Of a stretch of DNA of 64,000 nucleotides, positions 16,843 to 25,329 are shown in pieces. Made by a program: the position numbers and the translations under genes. Within the stretch, counting starts at the first letter, position 1. Each line of letters begins with the position of its first letter. Below the pieces are notes generated by a model. The model ran no database searches, was not told the DNA's origin, and was given only the letters and a program-made list of their open reading frames with translations. The stretch spans positions 930,001-994,000 of the forward strand of contig CAWEGR010000005.1 of NCBI GenBank assembly GCA_963808775.1, written 5' to 3'. This DNA comes from JACVRW01 sp963808775 (GTDB taxonomy: Bacteria; Actinomycetota; Thermoleophilia; Solirubrobacterales; Thermoleophilaceae).

Positions 16843-17897
16843 AGCTTGAGCGCCTCCCGCTCCTCGGTCTTGCCGGTGGCCCGGCCGGACTGCGCGCCCG
16901 TGGTCGGGGGGCGGCCCTGCGCCGGGTCGCCCGGCTCGTAGTGCGAGGGCTCGACCCCGAGGTGCAGCTCGACGCGCCGCACCCGCTCGAGGATGCGCTG
17001 CTGGAGCACGCGCGAGCCGGCGAGGATGTCCCCGACCACGCCGAGCGCCAGGAACTGCACGGCCACGATGAACAGCGTCGAGCCGAGGATGAGCGACTGG
17101 ATGTGGCCGCTCGACTCGCCCTGGACGACGAACACGAGGAAGCGGATCCAGAGGAACGCGCCGAGGAGCGCGGTCAGGAGCGCGGCGGCCACGAACACGC
17201 GCAGCGGCTCGTAGAGCGAGTAGATGCGGAAGATCGAGACCGTGTTGCGGCGCACGTACGACCACATCGACGGGAACAGGCGCGACTCGCGCGTCTGCTC
17301 GTTCGTCCGGATCGGGACGTGGGAGATGGCCACGGTCTGCTTGCCCGCCTGGATGATCGTCTCGAGCGTGTAGGTGAACTTCGAGACCACCTGCATCTGC
17401 AGCGCGGCCTCGCGGTTGTAGGCGCGGAAGCCGGACGTCGTGTCGGGCACGTCGGTGCCCGAGGCGCGCCTGACCACGGCGCTGCCGAGCCGCTGCAGCC
17501 GCTTCTTGAGCGGCGAGAAGTGCTCGATCTGATCCGTCTCGCGGTCGCCGATGACCATGTCGGCCTCGCCGGCGAGGATCGGCCCCAGGAGCTTCGGGAT
17601 GTCGCCGCCGTAGTACTGGTTGTCGGCGTCGGTGTTGACGATCACGTCGGCGCCGAGCTTCAGCGACGCGTCGAGCCCCGCCTGAAACGCGGCGGCCAGC
17701 CCCCGGTTGTTCGTGAGGCGCACGATGTGGTCGACCCCGTGCGTGCGCGCCACCTCGATCGTGCGATCGGTCGAGCCGTCGTCGATCACGAGCCATTCGA
17801 CCTCGTCGACGCCGGGAATCTCGCGCGGAAGGTCGGCGAGCGTCTCGGGGAGGGTCGATTCCTCGTCGTAGCAGGGGATCTGGATTATGAGCTTCAT
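16839..17897 (-). CDS. Family 2 glycosyltransferase with C-terminal membrane anchor (polyprenyl-phosphate sugar synthase-like)
   Basis: A 352-residue inverting GT-A enzyme. MKLIIQIPCYDEESTLPETL opens the nucleotide-binding fold. VEWLVIDDGSTDRTIE and DVIVNTDADNQYYGGDIPKL (with the metal-binding D-x-D) follow, and later TSGFRAYNREAAL. Two hydrophobic segments near residues 235-300 (AALLTALLGAFLWIRFLVFV and STLFIVAVQFLALGVVGDIL) anchor it, as in DPM1/GtrB-like proteins that charge polyprenyl phosphate with a sugar. It could supply the GT39 transferases later in the window (inference). The ATG at 17897 is preferred over an upstream one at 17990 because the family starts exactly at this strand. 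Confidence 0.9.
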   Translation of the reverse strand: MKLIIQIPCYDEESTLPETLADLPREIPGVDEVEWLVIDDGSTDRTIEVARTHGVDHIVRLTNNRGLAAAFQAGLDASLKLGADVIVNTDADNQYYGGDIPKLLGPILAGEADMVIGDRETDQIEHFSPLKKRLQRLGSAVVRRASGTDVPDTTSGFRAYNREAALQMQVVSKFTYTLETIIQAGKQTVAISHVPIRTNEQTRESRLFPSMWSYVRRNTVSIFRIYSLYEPLRVFVAAALLTALLGAFLWIRFLVFVVQGESSGHIQSLILGSTLFIVAVQFLALGVVGDILAGSRVLQQRILERVRRVELHLGVEPSHYEPGDPAQGRPPTTGAQSGRATGKTEEREALKL

Positions 17898-18099
17898 GTC
17901 GGGCGGCCCGGGTAGCGTAGTGGCGTTGGATGTCAGGGCCCGTTTACACGAGTTTTGCAGGGAATTCACATCGTGACGAGAGGCTTTCACAGGGGTGCAA
18001 CACCTCTGCTAGCCTGCGCCATCTCGCGCAATCGTCCGGCAGGCCGGGCCCGCGCCACCCTCTTTTGACGCCCCGACCCGTTTGGAGCACCCGATCACC
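17898..18099. promoter_or_regulatory. Divergent promoter region between two glycan operons
   Basis: The 202 bases separate the minus-strand GT2 operon from the plus-strand membrane-protein operon. On the plus strand TAGCCT at 18010-18015 is a good -10 candidate, with TTTCAC 19 bases upstream as a weak -35. On the minus strand TACGCT lies 18 bases before the GT2 ATG. An imperfect inverted repeat, AGGGGTG-CAA-CACCTCT, overlaps the plus-strand spacer and could be an operator. Confidence 0.45.
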
Positions 18100-18285
18100 A
18101 TGACCAGCGTTCTCGCCTATCTGGATCCCGGCAGCGGCAGCATGATCCTGCAGATCCTGGCCGGCGGGCTCGCTGCGGTCGCCGTGACGGCCAAGCTCTA
18201 CTGGGGCCGGATCCTGAGGTTCCTGCGCATCCGCAAGGATGAGCCGGAGACCGAGGTCAAGACGCTCAGCGAGCCTCAGCGCTAG
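18100..18285 (+). CDS. Small conserved membrane protein (YLDPGSGS motif)
   Basis: A 61-residue protein with an N-terminal TSVLAYLDPGSGSMILQ motif, one hydrophobic helix (ILQILAGGLAAVAVTAKLYWG) and a basic then acidic tail (RILRFLRIRKDEPETEVK). Short proteins with a YLDPG(S/T)GS opening are, to my recollection, found beside methyltransferase and phosphatase-superfamily genes in many envelope-polysaccharide loci, but have no assigned role. It begins the plus-strand operon of three genes. ATG 18100 is preferred to a TTG at 18082. Confidence 0.75.
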   Translation: MTSVLAYLDPGSGSMILQILAGGLAAVAVTAKLYWGRILRFLRIRKDEPETEVKTLSEPQR

Positions 18286-18317
18286 GCGCAGGGCTCGGAC
18301 AGCGTCTGACCCCGGCG

Positions 18318-19722
18318 ATGACCGCGTCGTCGCCCGCGGCTCTCGAGCCGGGCTCGTTCCGCGACCCCGAGAGCCGCGTCTTCTACTCGGGCGACGAGGT
18401 CTTTCGCGCGCTCTCCGCCGACGGGCTGCGCGACTTCGAGGCGCTCGAGGAGAGCGGCCTCCTCCGCGACGAGCGCATCGTCGCGACCGAGCGCGCGCAG
18501 AACGTCGCGGCACTCGGCGACCTGCTCGTGCACGAGCCGGCGGCGGTGCTGCGGCACGAGCGCATCCCGTTCGTCTCCTACCCGTACGAGTGGACCTTCG
18601 GGATGCTGAAGGACGCCGCGCTCCTGCAGCTCGACCTGCTGCTCGCGGCGCTCGAGCACGACATCGTCCTGAAGGATTCGACGCCGTACAACGTCCAGTG
18701 GAAGGGCGCGAAGCCGCTGTTCGTGGACGTCGGCTCGTTCGAGCGCATCCGGGAGGGCGAGCCGTGGATCGGCTACCGCCAGTTCTGCATGCTCTACCTC
18801 TATCCGCTGCTGCTCCAGGCGGCGAAGGGCGTGCCCGTTCCAGCCCTGGCTGCGCGGCTCGATCGACGGCATCACGCCCGCGCAGATGCGCGGCGTGATG
18901 AGCTTCCGCGACCGCTTCCGCAAGGGCGTGTTCACGAACGTCTTCCTGCACGCGAAGCTCGAGGCGCGCTACGCCGACCGGCCGGGCCAGGTGAAGCAGG
19001 AGGTCAAGCGCGTCTTCAAGAAGGAGCTGTTCGTCGCGAACGTGCGCAAGATGCGCCGGGTCGTCGAGCGGCTCTCGTGGGATCCGCCGCAGGGGGTCTG
19101 GGTCGCCTACGGCGAGCGCAACAGCTATTCGGACGAGGACGCGAAGCGCAAGGACGACTTCGTCCGCGAGGTCGCGACGAGCCGCTCGTGGGGGCTCGTC
19201 TGGGACATCGGCTGCAACAACGGCCGCTACTCGCGCATCGCCGCCGAGGGTGCCCGGAACGTGATCTCGGTCGACGCCGATCAGGGCCCGGTCGAGCTGC
19301 TCTACCGCGACCTGCGCGCCGAGGGCAATGAGCAGATCACCACGCTCACGATGAACCTCGCCGACCCGTCGCCGGGCCTCGGCTGGCGCGGGCTCGAGCG
19401 CAAGACGCTCGCCGACCGCGGCAAGCCCGACCTCGTGCTGGCGCTCGCGCTGATCCACCACATCGCGATGAGCGCGAACGTGCCCGTCAGGGAGTTCGTC
19501 GACTGGCTCGCCTCGCTCGGCGCTGCGCTCGTGATCGAGTTCCCCACGCGTGAGGACCCGATGGTGAAGAAGCTGCTGGCGCCGAAGCGCGAGGGGCTGC
19601 ACCCCGACTACGAGCTCGGCTTCTTCGAGCGCTGCCTGAACGAGGCCTTCGAGGTCGAGCGCTCCGAGCGCCTCGAGTCCGGCACGCGCGTCCTGTACCA
19701 CGCGCGGCCGAAGCGCGGATGA
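18318..19722 (+). CDS. SAM-dependent methyltransferase with kinase-like N-terminal motif (one frame change)
   Basis: About 467 residues once a single inserted G at 18837 (GTGCCC-G-TTCCAG) is discounted. The N-terminal part ends with DIVLKDSTPYNVQWKGAKPL, followed by FVDVGSFERIREG. Its D-x4-N ... D-x-G spacing resembles the catalytic and metal loops of kinase-like folds. The C-terminal half is a class I methyltransferase: LVWDIGCNNGRYSRIAAEGA (motif I), VISVDADQGPVELLY, DLVLALALIHHIAM and GAALVIEFPTREDPMVKKL. It lies between the small membrane protein and the membrane phosphatase-like gene, overlapping the latter by ATGA. A glycan or lipid methyltransferase is the best guess; acceptor unknown. 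Confidence 0.8.
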
Positions 19723-21785
19723 GCGAGCGCGTCCGGGGCGCGCTCTGGGCGTACCTCAATCTCGCGGTGCTGTGGACCTTCGCGGTCGCGCAGCCGCTCT
19801 TCGACCTGCTGAAGGACAACCCCGAGTTCTTCGCCGCGCGCGGCTCCTCGGGGTGGGACATCGTCTCCTTCAGCGTCCTGCTCGTGGTGCTGCCGCCGCT
19901 GCTGCTGCTCGCGATCGAGCTGCTCGTCGGGCTCGCGGGCGAGCCCGCGCGGCGCGGCGCCCACGCGGTGCTGATCGCGGCGCTGGTGGCGCTGATCGCG
20001 GCGCAGGCGCTGAAGAAGGCCATCGACGCCTCGGACGTCGTCCTGATCGTGCTGGCCGTGCTCGTCGGGGCCGGCGCGGCCGTGCTCTGGCTGCGGGCGG
20101 AGCCCGTGCGCTCGTTCCTCAACATCCTGTCGCCCGCGCCGCTCGTGTTCCTGCTGCTGTTCCTGTTCAGCGGCTCGATCTCCGAGCTCGCCTTCCCCGA
20201 CGAGGCCAAGGCGCGCTCGATCGGCGGGGTGGCGCGCGCGCCGATCGTGATGGTCCTGCTCGACGAGCTGCCGGGCACCACGCTGCTCGAGGCGGAGGGC
20301 AAGCTCGACAGGGAGCGCTTCCCGGGCTTCGCCGAGCTCGCCGACAGCGCGACCTGGTTCCCGAACGCGTACACGGTCTACGACTCGACCGAGCGCGCGC
20401 AGCCGGCGATCATGGACGGCAACCTCCCCGAGGAGGACCACCAGCCGATCTCGGGCGACCACCCGAACTCGATCTTCTCGCTGTTCGGCAAGACGCACCG
20501 CATGAACGTGTCCGAGGAGGCGACCGCCGTCTGCTCGCGCGACCTGTGCGTGGACGAGCGCCAGGAGGAGTCCTACGGGAGCCGCATCTCGTCGATGTCC
20601 GAGGACCTCGGGCTCGTCTGGCTGCACGTGGTGTCGCCGCCGGGGATCGAGTCGGAGCTCACCTCGGTCTCCGAGAACTGGGGCAACTTCGGCCAGGAGA
20701 GCACCGGCGAGGTCAAGCCGATCGATGAGGAGCGGTCGATGATCGGCCGCCAGGCGCGCCGCAACCTGAACGGCGGCCGCCCGATCCGCTGGCAGGAATG
20801 GATGGACGGGATCGAGCCCGGCCCCAAGCCGCAGCTCAACTTCAAGCACACCCTGTTGCCGCACGTGCCCTGGCAGTACCTGCCCGACGGCACGCGCTAC
20901 CGGCGCCAGCCGAACGACGCGATCAACGGCCTGACGACCCAGTCCTACGAGGACCAGGGCCAGCTCGACGTGCTGTTCCAGCGCCACGTCATCCAGACGA
21001 TGTACGCCGACACCCTGCTCGCCGGCCTGTGGAAGAAGCTGAAGGCGGACGGGCTCTGGGACGACGCCCTGATCGTGGTCGCGGCGGACCACGGCGTCTC
21101 GTTCTCGAAGCGCTACGAGCGGCGCCGGCTCGACCGCGAGCACGCCGCCGAGATCGCGCCGATCCCTCTGTACATCAAGGCGCCCGGCCAGACCCGCGGC
21201 GAGGTGAACGACGCCTGGGTCGAGACGATCGACATCCTGCCGACGATCTTCGACGTGCTCGACCTCGACCCGCAGGTCGAGATGGACGGGAAGTCGGCGT
21301 TCAGCGACGAGGTGCAGGACCGCGACGAGCTGCGCTTCCTGATTCGCGACACGTTCAAGACCCTGCGCATGCCGGCGAGCGAGTTCGCGGCCGACCGCCG
21401 GGCGGTGATCGCCCGCAACCAGCGGCTGGTCGGATCGGGGGCCGACGGCTTCGACCGCCTGTTCCGGGTCGGGCCGAACCAGGGGCTGATCGGGCAGCCG
21501 GCGTCGGCGGCGGGCGAGGAGCTCGACGTGGAGCTCGTGAACGCGCGCGACTACCGGAACGTCGATCCGGCGAGCGGCTTCATCCCCGTGCACGTGATCG
21601 GGCGCGTCGAGGGGGGCGAGGGGCCCCCGCGCGACATCGCGATCGCGGTCAACGGAGAGATCGTGGCCGTCGGGAACACGTTCGAGCTCGCCCAGGGCGA
21701 GGACTCCGAGCTGGTCTCGGTCATGGTCCCGCCGGACTCGTTCCGCAAGGGCCGGAACGACGTCCAGGTGCTGCTGGCCGATTAG
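19719..21785 (+). CDS. Membrane-anchored alkaline-phosphatase-superfamily enzyme (LTA-synthase/sulfatase-like)
   Basis: A 688-residue protein. The first ~165 residues hold about five membrane helices (e.g. AYLNLAVLWTFAVAQPLFDL, SFSVLLVVLPPLLLLAIELL, LNILSPAPLVFLLLFLFSG). An extracellular domain follows with APIVMVLLDELPGTTLLEA (first metal-binding Asp) and TVYDSTERAQPAIMDG (Thr is the likely nucleophile). Further on are KHTLLPHVPWQYLPDG, LIVVAADHGVSF (metal Asp-His) and ETIDILPTIFDVLDL. This layout resembles phosphoglycerol and phosphoethanolamine transferases more than true sulfatases because Thr replaces Cys/Ser. It probably adds or removes a phospho-substituent on surface glycan (inference). 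The ectodomain is paralogous to the gene at 34398. Confidence 0.8.
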   Translation: MSERVRGALWAYLNLAVLWTFAVAQPLFDLLKDNPEFFAARGSSGWDIVSFSVLLVVLPPLLLLAIELLVGLAGEPARRGAHAVLIAALVALIAAQALKKAIDASDVVLIVLAVLVGAGAAVLWLRAEPVRSFLNILSPAPLVFLLLFLFSGSISELAFPDEAKARSIGGVARAPIVMVLLDELPGTTLLEAEGKLDRERFPGFAELADSATWFPNAYTVYDSTERAQPAIMDGNLPEEDHQPISGDHPNSIFSLFGKTHRMNVSEEATAVCSRDLCVDERQEESYGSRISSMSEDLGLVWLHVVSPPGIESELTSVSENWGNFGQESTGEVKPIDEERSMIGRQARRNLNGGRPIRWQEWMDGIEPGPKPQLNFKHTLLPHVPWQYLPDGTRYRRQPNDAINGLTTQSYEDQGQLDVLFQRHVIQTMYADTLLAGLWKKLKADGLWDDALIVVAADHGVSFSKRYERRRLDREHAAEIAPIPLYIKAPGQTRGEVNDAWVETIDILPTIFDVLDLDPQVEMDGKSAFSDEVQDRDELRFLIRDTFKTLRMPASEFAADRRAVIARNQRLVGSGADGFDRLFRVGPNQGLIGQPASAAGEELDVELVNARDYRNVDPASGFIPVHVIGRVEGGEGPPRDIAIAVNGEIVAVGNTFELAQGEDSELVSVMVPPDSFRKGRNDVQVLLAD

Positions 21786-22145
21786 TCAGCCGAGCTCGGC
21801 GAGGCAGCGCTCGATGTCCCCGAGCACGTCCTCGGTGTCCGGATCGACCTCGGGCTCGACGAACAGGAGCGCCTCGCCGATCTGCTCGGACCCCTCGCCG
21901 TCGCCCTCGAACTGGGCGGCCTCGGCCTCGCCCGCGGTGAGGTAGAAGCGGATCGTCGGTCCCTCGTTCTCGCCGGTGAGGACCACCTCGTCGTCGCCCT
22001 GCTCGCGGGCTTCGATCCCATGCGCGCCGAGGCAGGCGATCGTCGTCGCCCGCGAGTCGCCGTCGTCCCCACCGGGCGACGCGTCGTCGGAGCCGCAGGC
22101 GGCGAGCGCGAGCGCGAGCAGGGGGATGGCGAGCCAGGGCTTCAT
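21786..22145 (-). CDS. Small secreted lipoprotein
   Basis: A 119-residue protein with a lipoprotein signal (MKPWLAIPLLALALAACGSD, lipobox LAAC with Cys at about 17). A Gly/Asp/Ser-rich linker follows, then a ~90-residue acidic domain with two Cys (IACLGAHGIEA and DIERCLAELG) that could form a disulfide. No known family is recognised. The ATG overlaps the GH2 stop, so it is translated together with the hydrolase, suggesting a role in the same surface process. Confidence 0.7.
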   Translation of the reverse strand: MKPWLAIPLLALALAACGSDDASPGGDDGDSRATTIACLGAHGIEAREQGDDEVVLTGENEGPTIRFYLTAGEAEAAQFEGDGEGSEQIGEALLFVEPEVDPDTEDVLGDIERCLAELG

Positions 22146-24143
22146 CGCGCGGCGGCTGAAACTAGCGGAGCGGTGCGGGTGCGGCGCCAGCGCTTGCGCA
22201 GCTCGAAGTAGACCGGCTTGCGGCCGTTGTCCTCGTTGATGACGCTCTTGTTGTGCCACGGCGGCGTGGCCCACGCCCGCGGCGCGCCGCCCTGCCAGGT
22301 CGGGTCGACCCGGAAGTCGCGCAGCGCCCATTGGATCGAGCCGTAGATGTACGGCTTCGAGGCGTGGATCGCGAGGTGGTCGAGAACCCAGCGCGTCTGG
22401 AACTCGTGGGTGCCGGGCTGCTCGACCGGGCCCGAGCCGCGACGCCTCGGCGCCGAACTCCGTGATCACGAGCGGGAGCCGCGGATTCGCGGCGTGCAGG
22501 GCGTCGAGGTAGGCGGGGAGCTCCTCCGTCGTCGAGGGCCCGCGCTGCAGCCCGACCATGATCGAGTCGTACCAGCCGAAGTATTCGTTCACGCCGAGCA
22601 CGTCGAGGTAGCGGAACGCCGGCGATGTGAGCGGCTCGCCGATGCGCGAATGCCGGTCGATCGCGACGAGCCGGGTGTCGTCGAGCTCGCGCACGGCGGC
22701 CGACGCCTTCTGGATGTAGCGCGACAGGCCCGGCCCGACCACGCCGAGCTCGCCGCGGCTCGAGGCGGGCTCGTTGACGAGCGACCACGTCATCACCGAG
22801 GCGTGGTTCATGTTGTTGCGCACGGTGAGCACGGCGGCGCGGATCGCGGCGGGGCTGACCTTGTCGAACAGGTCGTTCGGAAGCTGGTAGACCGGCGCCT
22901 GGACCCAGTAGAGGATCCCCGCGCGGTCGAGCGCCTCTATGAAGGCCGGGTGGAGCGGGTAGTGCGAGCGCGTGACGGTCGCGCCGAGGTCCTTGAGGCG
23001 GCCGAGCAGCAGCCGGCGCGTGCCCTCGCTGAGCGCGCCACCCTCCTCGCGGTCGTCCTCATGGATGCTCGCGCCGCGCAGGTTGAGCCGCTTGCCGTTC
23101 AGGAGCAGCGTGCCGCCGCGCCCGACCTGAAGCTTCTTGACGCCGAAGGTCACGCGATAGGCGGACCTGCGCTCGCCGCCCTCGTAGGCGCCGACCGTCA
23201 TGTCGTAGAGGTTCGGGCTGCCCGGCTGCCACAGCTTCGGCCGCTCGATCTCGAAGCTCATCTCGAGCTCGCGGCGCGCGCCGCCCTGGACCTCCTGCGG
23301 GTCGTAGACGTGACGCTCGCCCGCGACGTTCAGGACGAGGGTCACGTCGCGGTCCCGGCGGGTGATGTTGCGCACCATCGCGCGGACCTCGACCTTCGCG
23401 GGGCCGCGCAGCCGCCGCCCGAGTCGCGGGAGCACCTGCACGCTCTCGACGTCGATCGTGTCGACCTTGCGCATGTAGACCTCGCGCAGGAGACCGCCGA
23501 AGTTCCACCAGCCGCCGCTGCCGTAGCCGTTGAACGCGGCCGGCCGCCAGTGGGTGAGGTCCGTGTTCGAGCGCATCGAGGAGACCGAGATCACGAGCGT
23601 GTTGCGCCCCTTGCGCAGCCCGGACAGGTCTGCCTCGAACGGGAAGTAGCCGATCTGCCCGCCGATCGCCTTGCCGTTCAGGTACAGCTTGCTGCGGTAG
23701 TTCGCCCCCTCGAAGCGCACCTTCCAGAGCTGGCGCTTCGCCTCCTTGGCGGTCGCCTCCGGAACGGTGAACTCCTTGCGGTACCAGCCGACGGACGACT
23801 TGTTCAGCGTGAGGTCGTCCTTGTTCCAGTTGTGCGGGACGGTGACCTGCGTCCAGCCCACCAGGTCGCGCTGCTCGAACCAGCGCTCGGGGACGCCCAC
23901 GCGCAGGTCGTCCTGGCGGAAGTACCAGGTGCCGCCGAGCAGCTTGCGGCCGACCTGGCCCTCGTGGATCAGCGGCTTGCCGCCTGGGCTCTCGACCACG
24001 AGCTCCGGCGGGGCGGGCGGGGGCTCCGGCTGGGAGCCGGGCGGAAGGCCGCTCGGGGGTCCCTCGACCTGCGCGAGCGCGCAGGCGGGCAGCGCCGTGA
24101 ATACGGCGGCCAGGGCCAGGGCTGTCGTCAGGATCGCGCGCAC
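22142..24143 (-). CDS. Secreted glycoside hydrolase family 2 (beta-galactosidase/beta-glucuronidase-like; one frame change)
   Basis: About 666 residues. The GTG at 24143 gives a clean signal peptide (RAILTTALALAAVFTALPACALAQ), which is why it is preferred to an upstream start. The order is typical of GH2: a sugar-binding jelly roll (GGTWYFRQDDL, VTVPHNWNKDD, YRSKLYLNGKAIGG), an Ig-like middle domain, then the barrel with LNLRGASIHEDD. The acid/base Glu is in SVMTWSLVNEPASS and the nucleophile Glu in LPLVITEFGAEAS. One extra C near 22438 (CGG-C-TCGGGC) shifts the frame; removing it restores a tail ending NKSVINEDNGRKPVYFELRK. Substrate is unknown; the envelope glycan of this locus is plausible. 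Confidence 0.87.
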
Positions 24144-24275
24144 GTGAATGAGGGGCGGCGAAGCAGGGTAGCTGGCTATATCCGACAGGTCCACCGCGGC
24201 GAGGGTGACTGCTACGGTTGCTGGCGCGACCGGCTTCCCCGGGCGGGTCGTCCTGCGCCGCTTCGCCCGTAGTCC
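24144..24275. promoter_or_regulatory. Divergent promoter region between GH2 and flippase-like genes
   Basis: A 132-base gap between divergent genes. A plus-strand TACGGT lies at about 24211 and AT-rich GGCTATATCC at 24172-24181. No operator-like symmetry stands out. Confidence 0.3.
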
Positions 24276-25316
24276 ATGAACCGACGCCTAGCGCTCATTC
24301 AAGCACTGGTTTCGCTCGTCGCGCTCGCGGCCGTCGTCTGGTGGGCGACGAAGCAGGAGGCGCCCGAGTTGCCGAGCGGAACAGAGGCGATTCTCTGGAT
24401 CGTCGCCTCGCTCTTCATCTACGCGCTCGCGACCTGCGTCCGCGCCGAGCGCTGGCACCGCATCCTCTTCATCACCGGCGTCCGCGCGACGAGGCGCGAC
24501 TGCTACGGCCTGACGACGGTCGGCTACATGGGAAACAACGTGCTCCCGATGCGCGCCGGCGAGGCACTCCGGATCGTCCTGCTCGCCCCGCGCGCGGACA
24601 CGTCGAAGCGTGTCGTGACGGGATCGATCGTCGCCGAGCGGCTGCTCGACGTGATCGCCCTGGCCGTGATCTTCGTCGTGACCGTCTACGGCGTGCTCGG
24701 GGCGGACGTGCTGCCCACCAACCGGCCGATCCTGGTGGGCGGCCTGATCGGGCTTGCGGTGCTCGCGCTCGCGGCGGCGATCTGGGTGCTCCGGCGCCAC
24801 CACTTCTTCGAGCGCGTGCGCGACTGGGTGCGCCCGATCGCCGACTCCCCGCGCGCGCTGCTCAGCTTCGACGGCGTGCTCCTGCTCGGGGCCACGTTCC
24901 TGCTCTGGGCGATCGAGGCGGCCGTCTATCTCGCGGTCGCCCGCTCGGTCAACCTCGACATCTCGATGACGGGCGCGCTGTACCTCGTCGCGCTCACGAA
25001 CTTCGTGGCCGCCCTGCCCGCGGCGCCCGGCTCGATCGGCACGTTCGACGCGGCCGTCGCGTGGGGCGCCAAGCGCCTCGGGGCCAGCGGCTCGGCCGCC
25101 GTCTCGTATCTGATCATGCTGCGCTTCATCCTCTACGTCCCGATCACGATCGTCGGCTTCGTCGTGCTCGTGACGGGCTACGGCGGCTGGGCGAAGATGC
25201 GCGAGGCGCTGCGCTCCGAGCGCGAGGTGATCGAGGAGATCGAGCACGGCCCGCCGCCCACGCCGCGTCCGCACCCGCAGCCCCAGCCCTCCGGCGCCGA
25301 GGCGCCGACCCTGTAG
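24276..25316 (+). CDS. Lysylphosphatidylglycerol-synthase-like membrane protein (UPF0104/AglD family)
   Basis: A 346-residue protein with about eight membrane helices and no soluble transferase domain. The family pattern includes ATCVRAERWHRIL, GYMGNNVLPMRAGEALRIVLL (the conserved N-x-lP-x-R-x-GE element), GSIVAERLLDVIALAVIF and AALPAAPGSIGTFDAAV near residues 245-262. Members of this LPG_synthase_TM group flip lipids or lipid-linked sugars, or modify lipid heads. It leads a plus-strand run with two GT39 proteins and a mutase-like flavoenzyme. The C-terminal tail (PPPTPRPHPQPQP) is Pro-rich. Confidence 0.85.
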   Translation: MNRRLALIQALVSLVALAAVVWWATKQEAPELPSGTEAILWIVASLFIYALATCVRAERWHRILFITGVRATRRDCYGLTTVGYMGNNVLPMRAGEALRIVLLAPRADTSKRVVTGSIVAERLLDVIALAVIFVVTVYGVLGADVLPTNRPILVGGLIGLAVLALAAAIWVLRRHHFFERVRDWVRPIADSPRALLSFDGVLLLGATFLLWAIEAAVYLAVARSVNLDISMTGALYLVALTNFVAALPAAPGSIGTFDAAVAWGAKRLGASGSAAVSYLIMLRFILYVPITIVGFVVLVTGYGGWAKMREALRSEREVIEEIEHGPPPTPRPHPQPQPSGAEAPTL

Positions 25317-25329
25317 CACTCGCGCGAAG

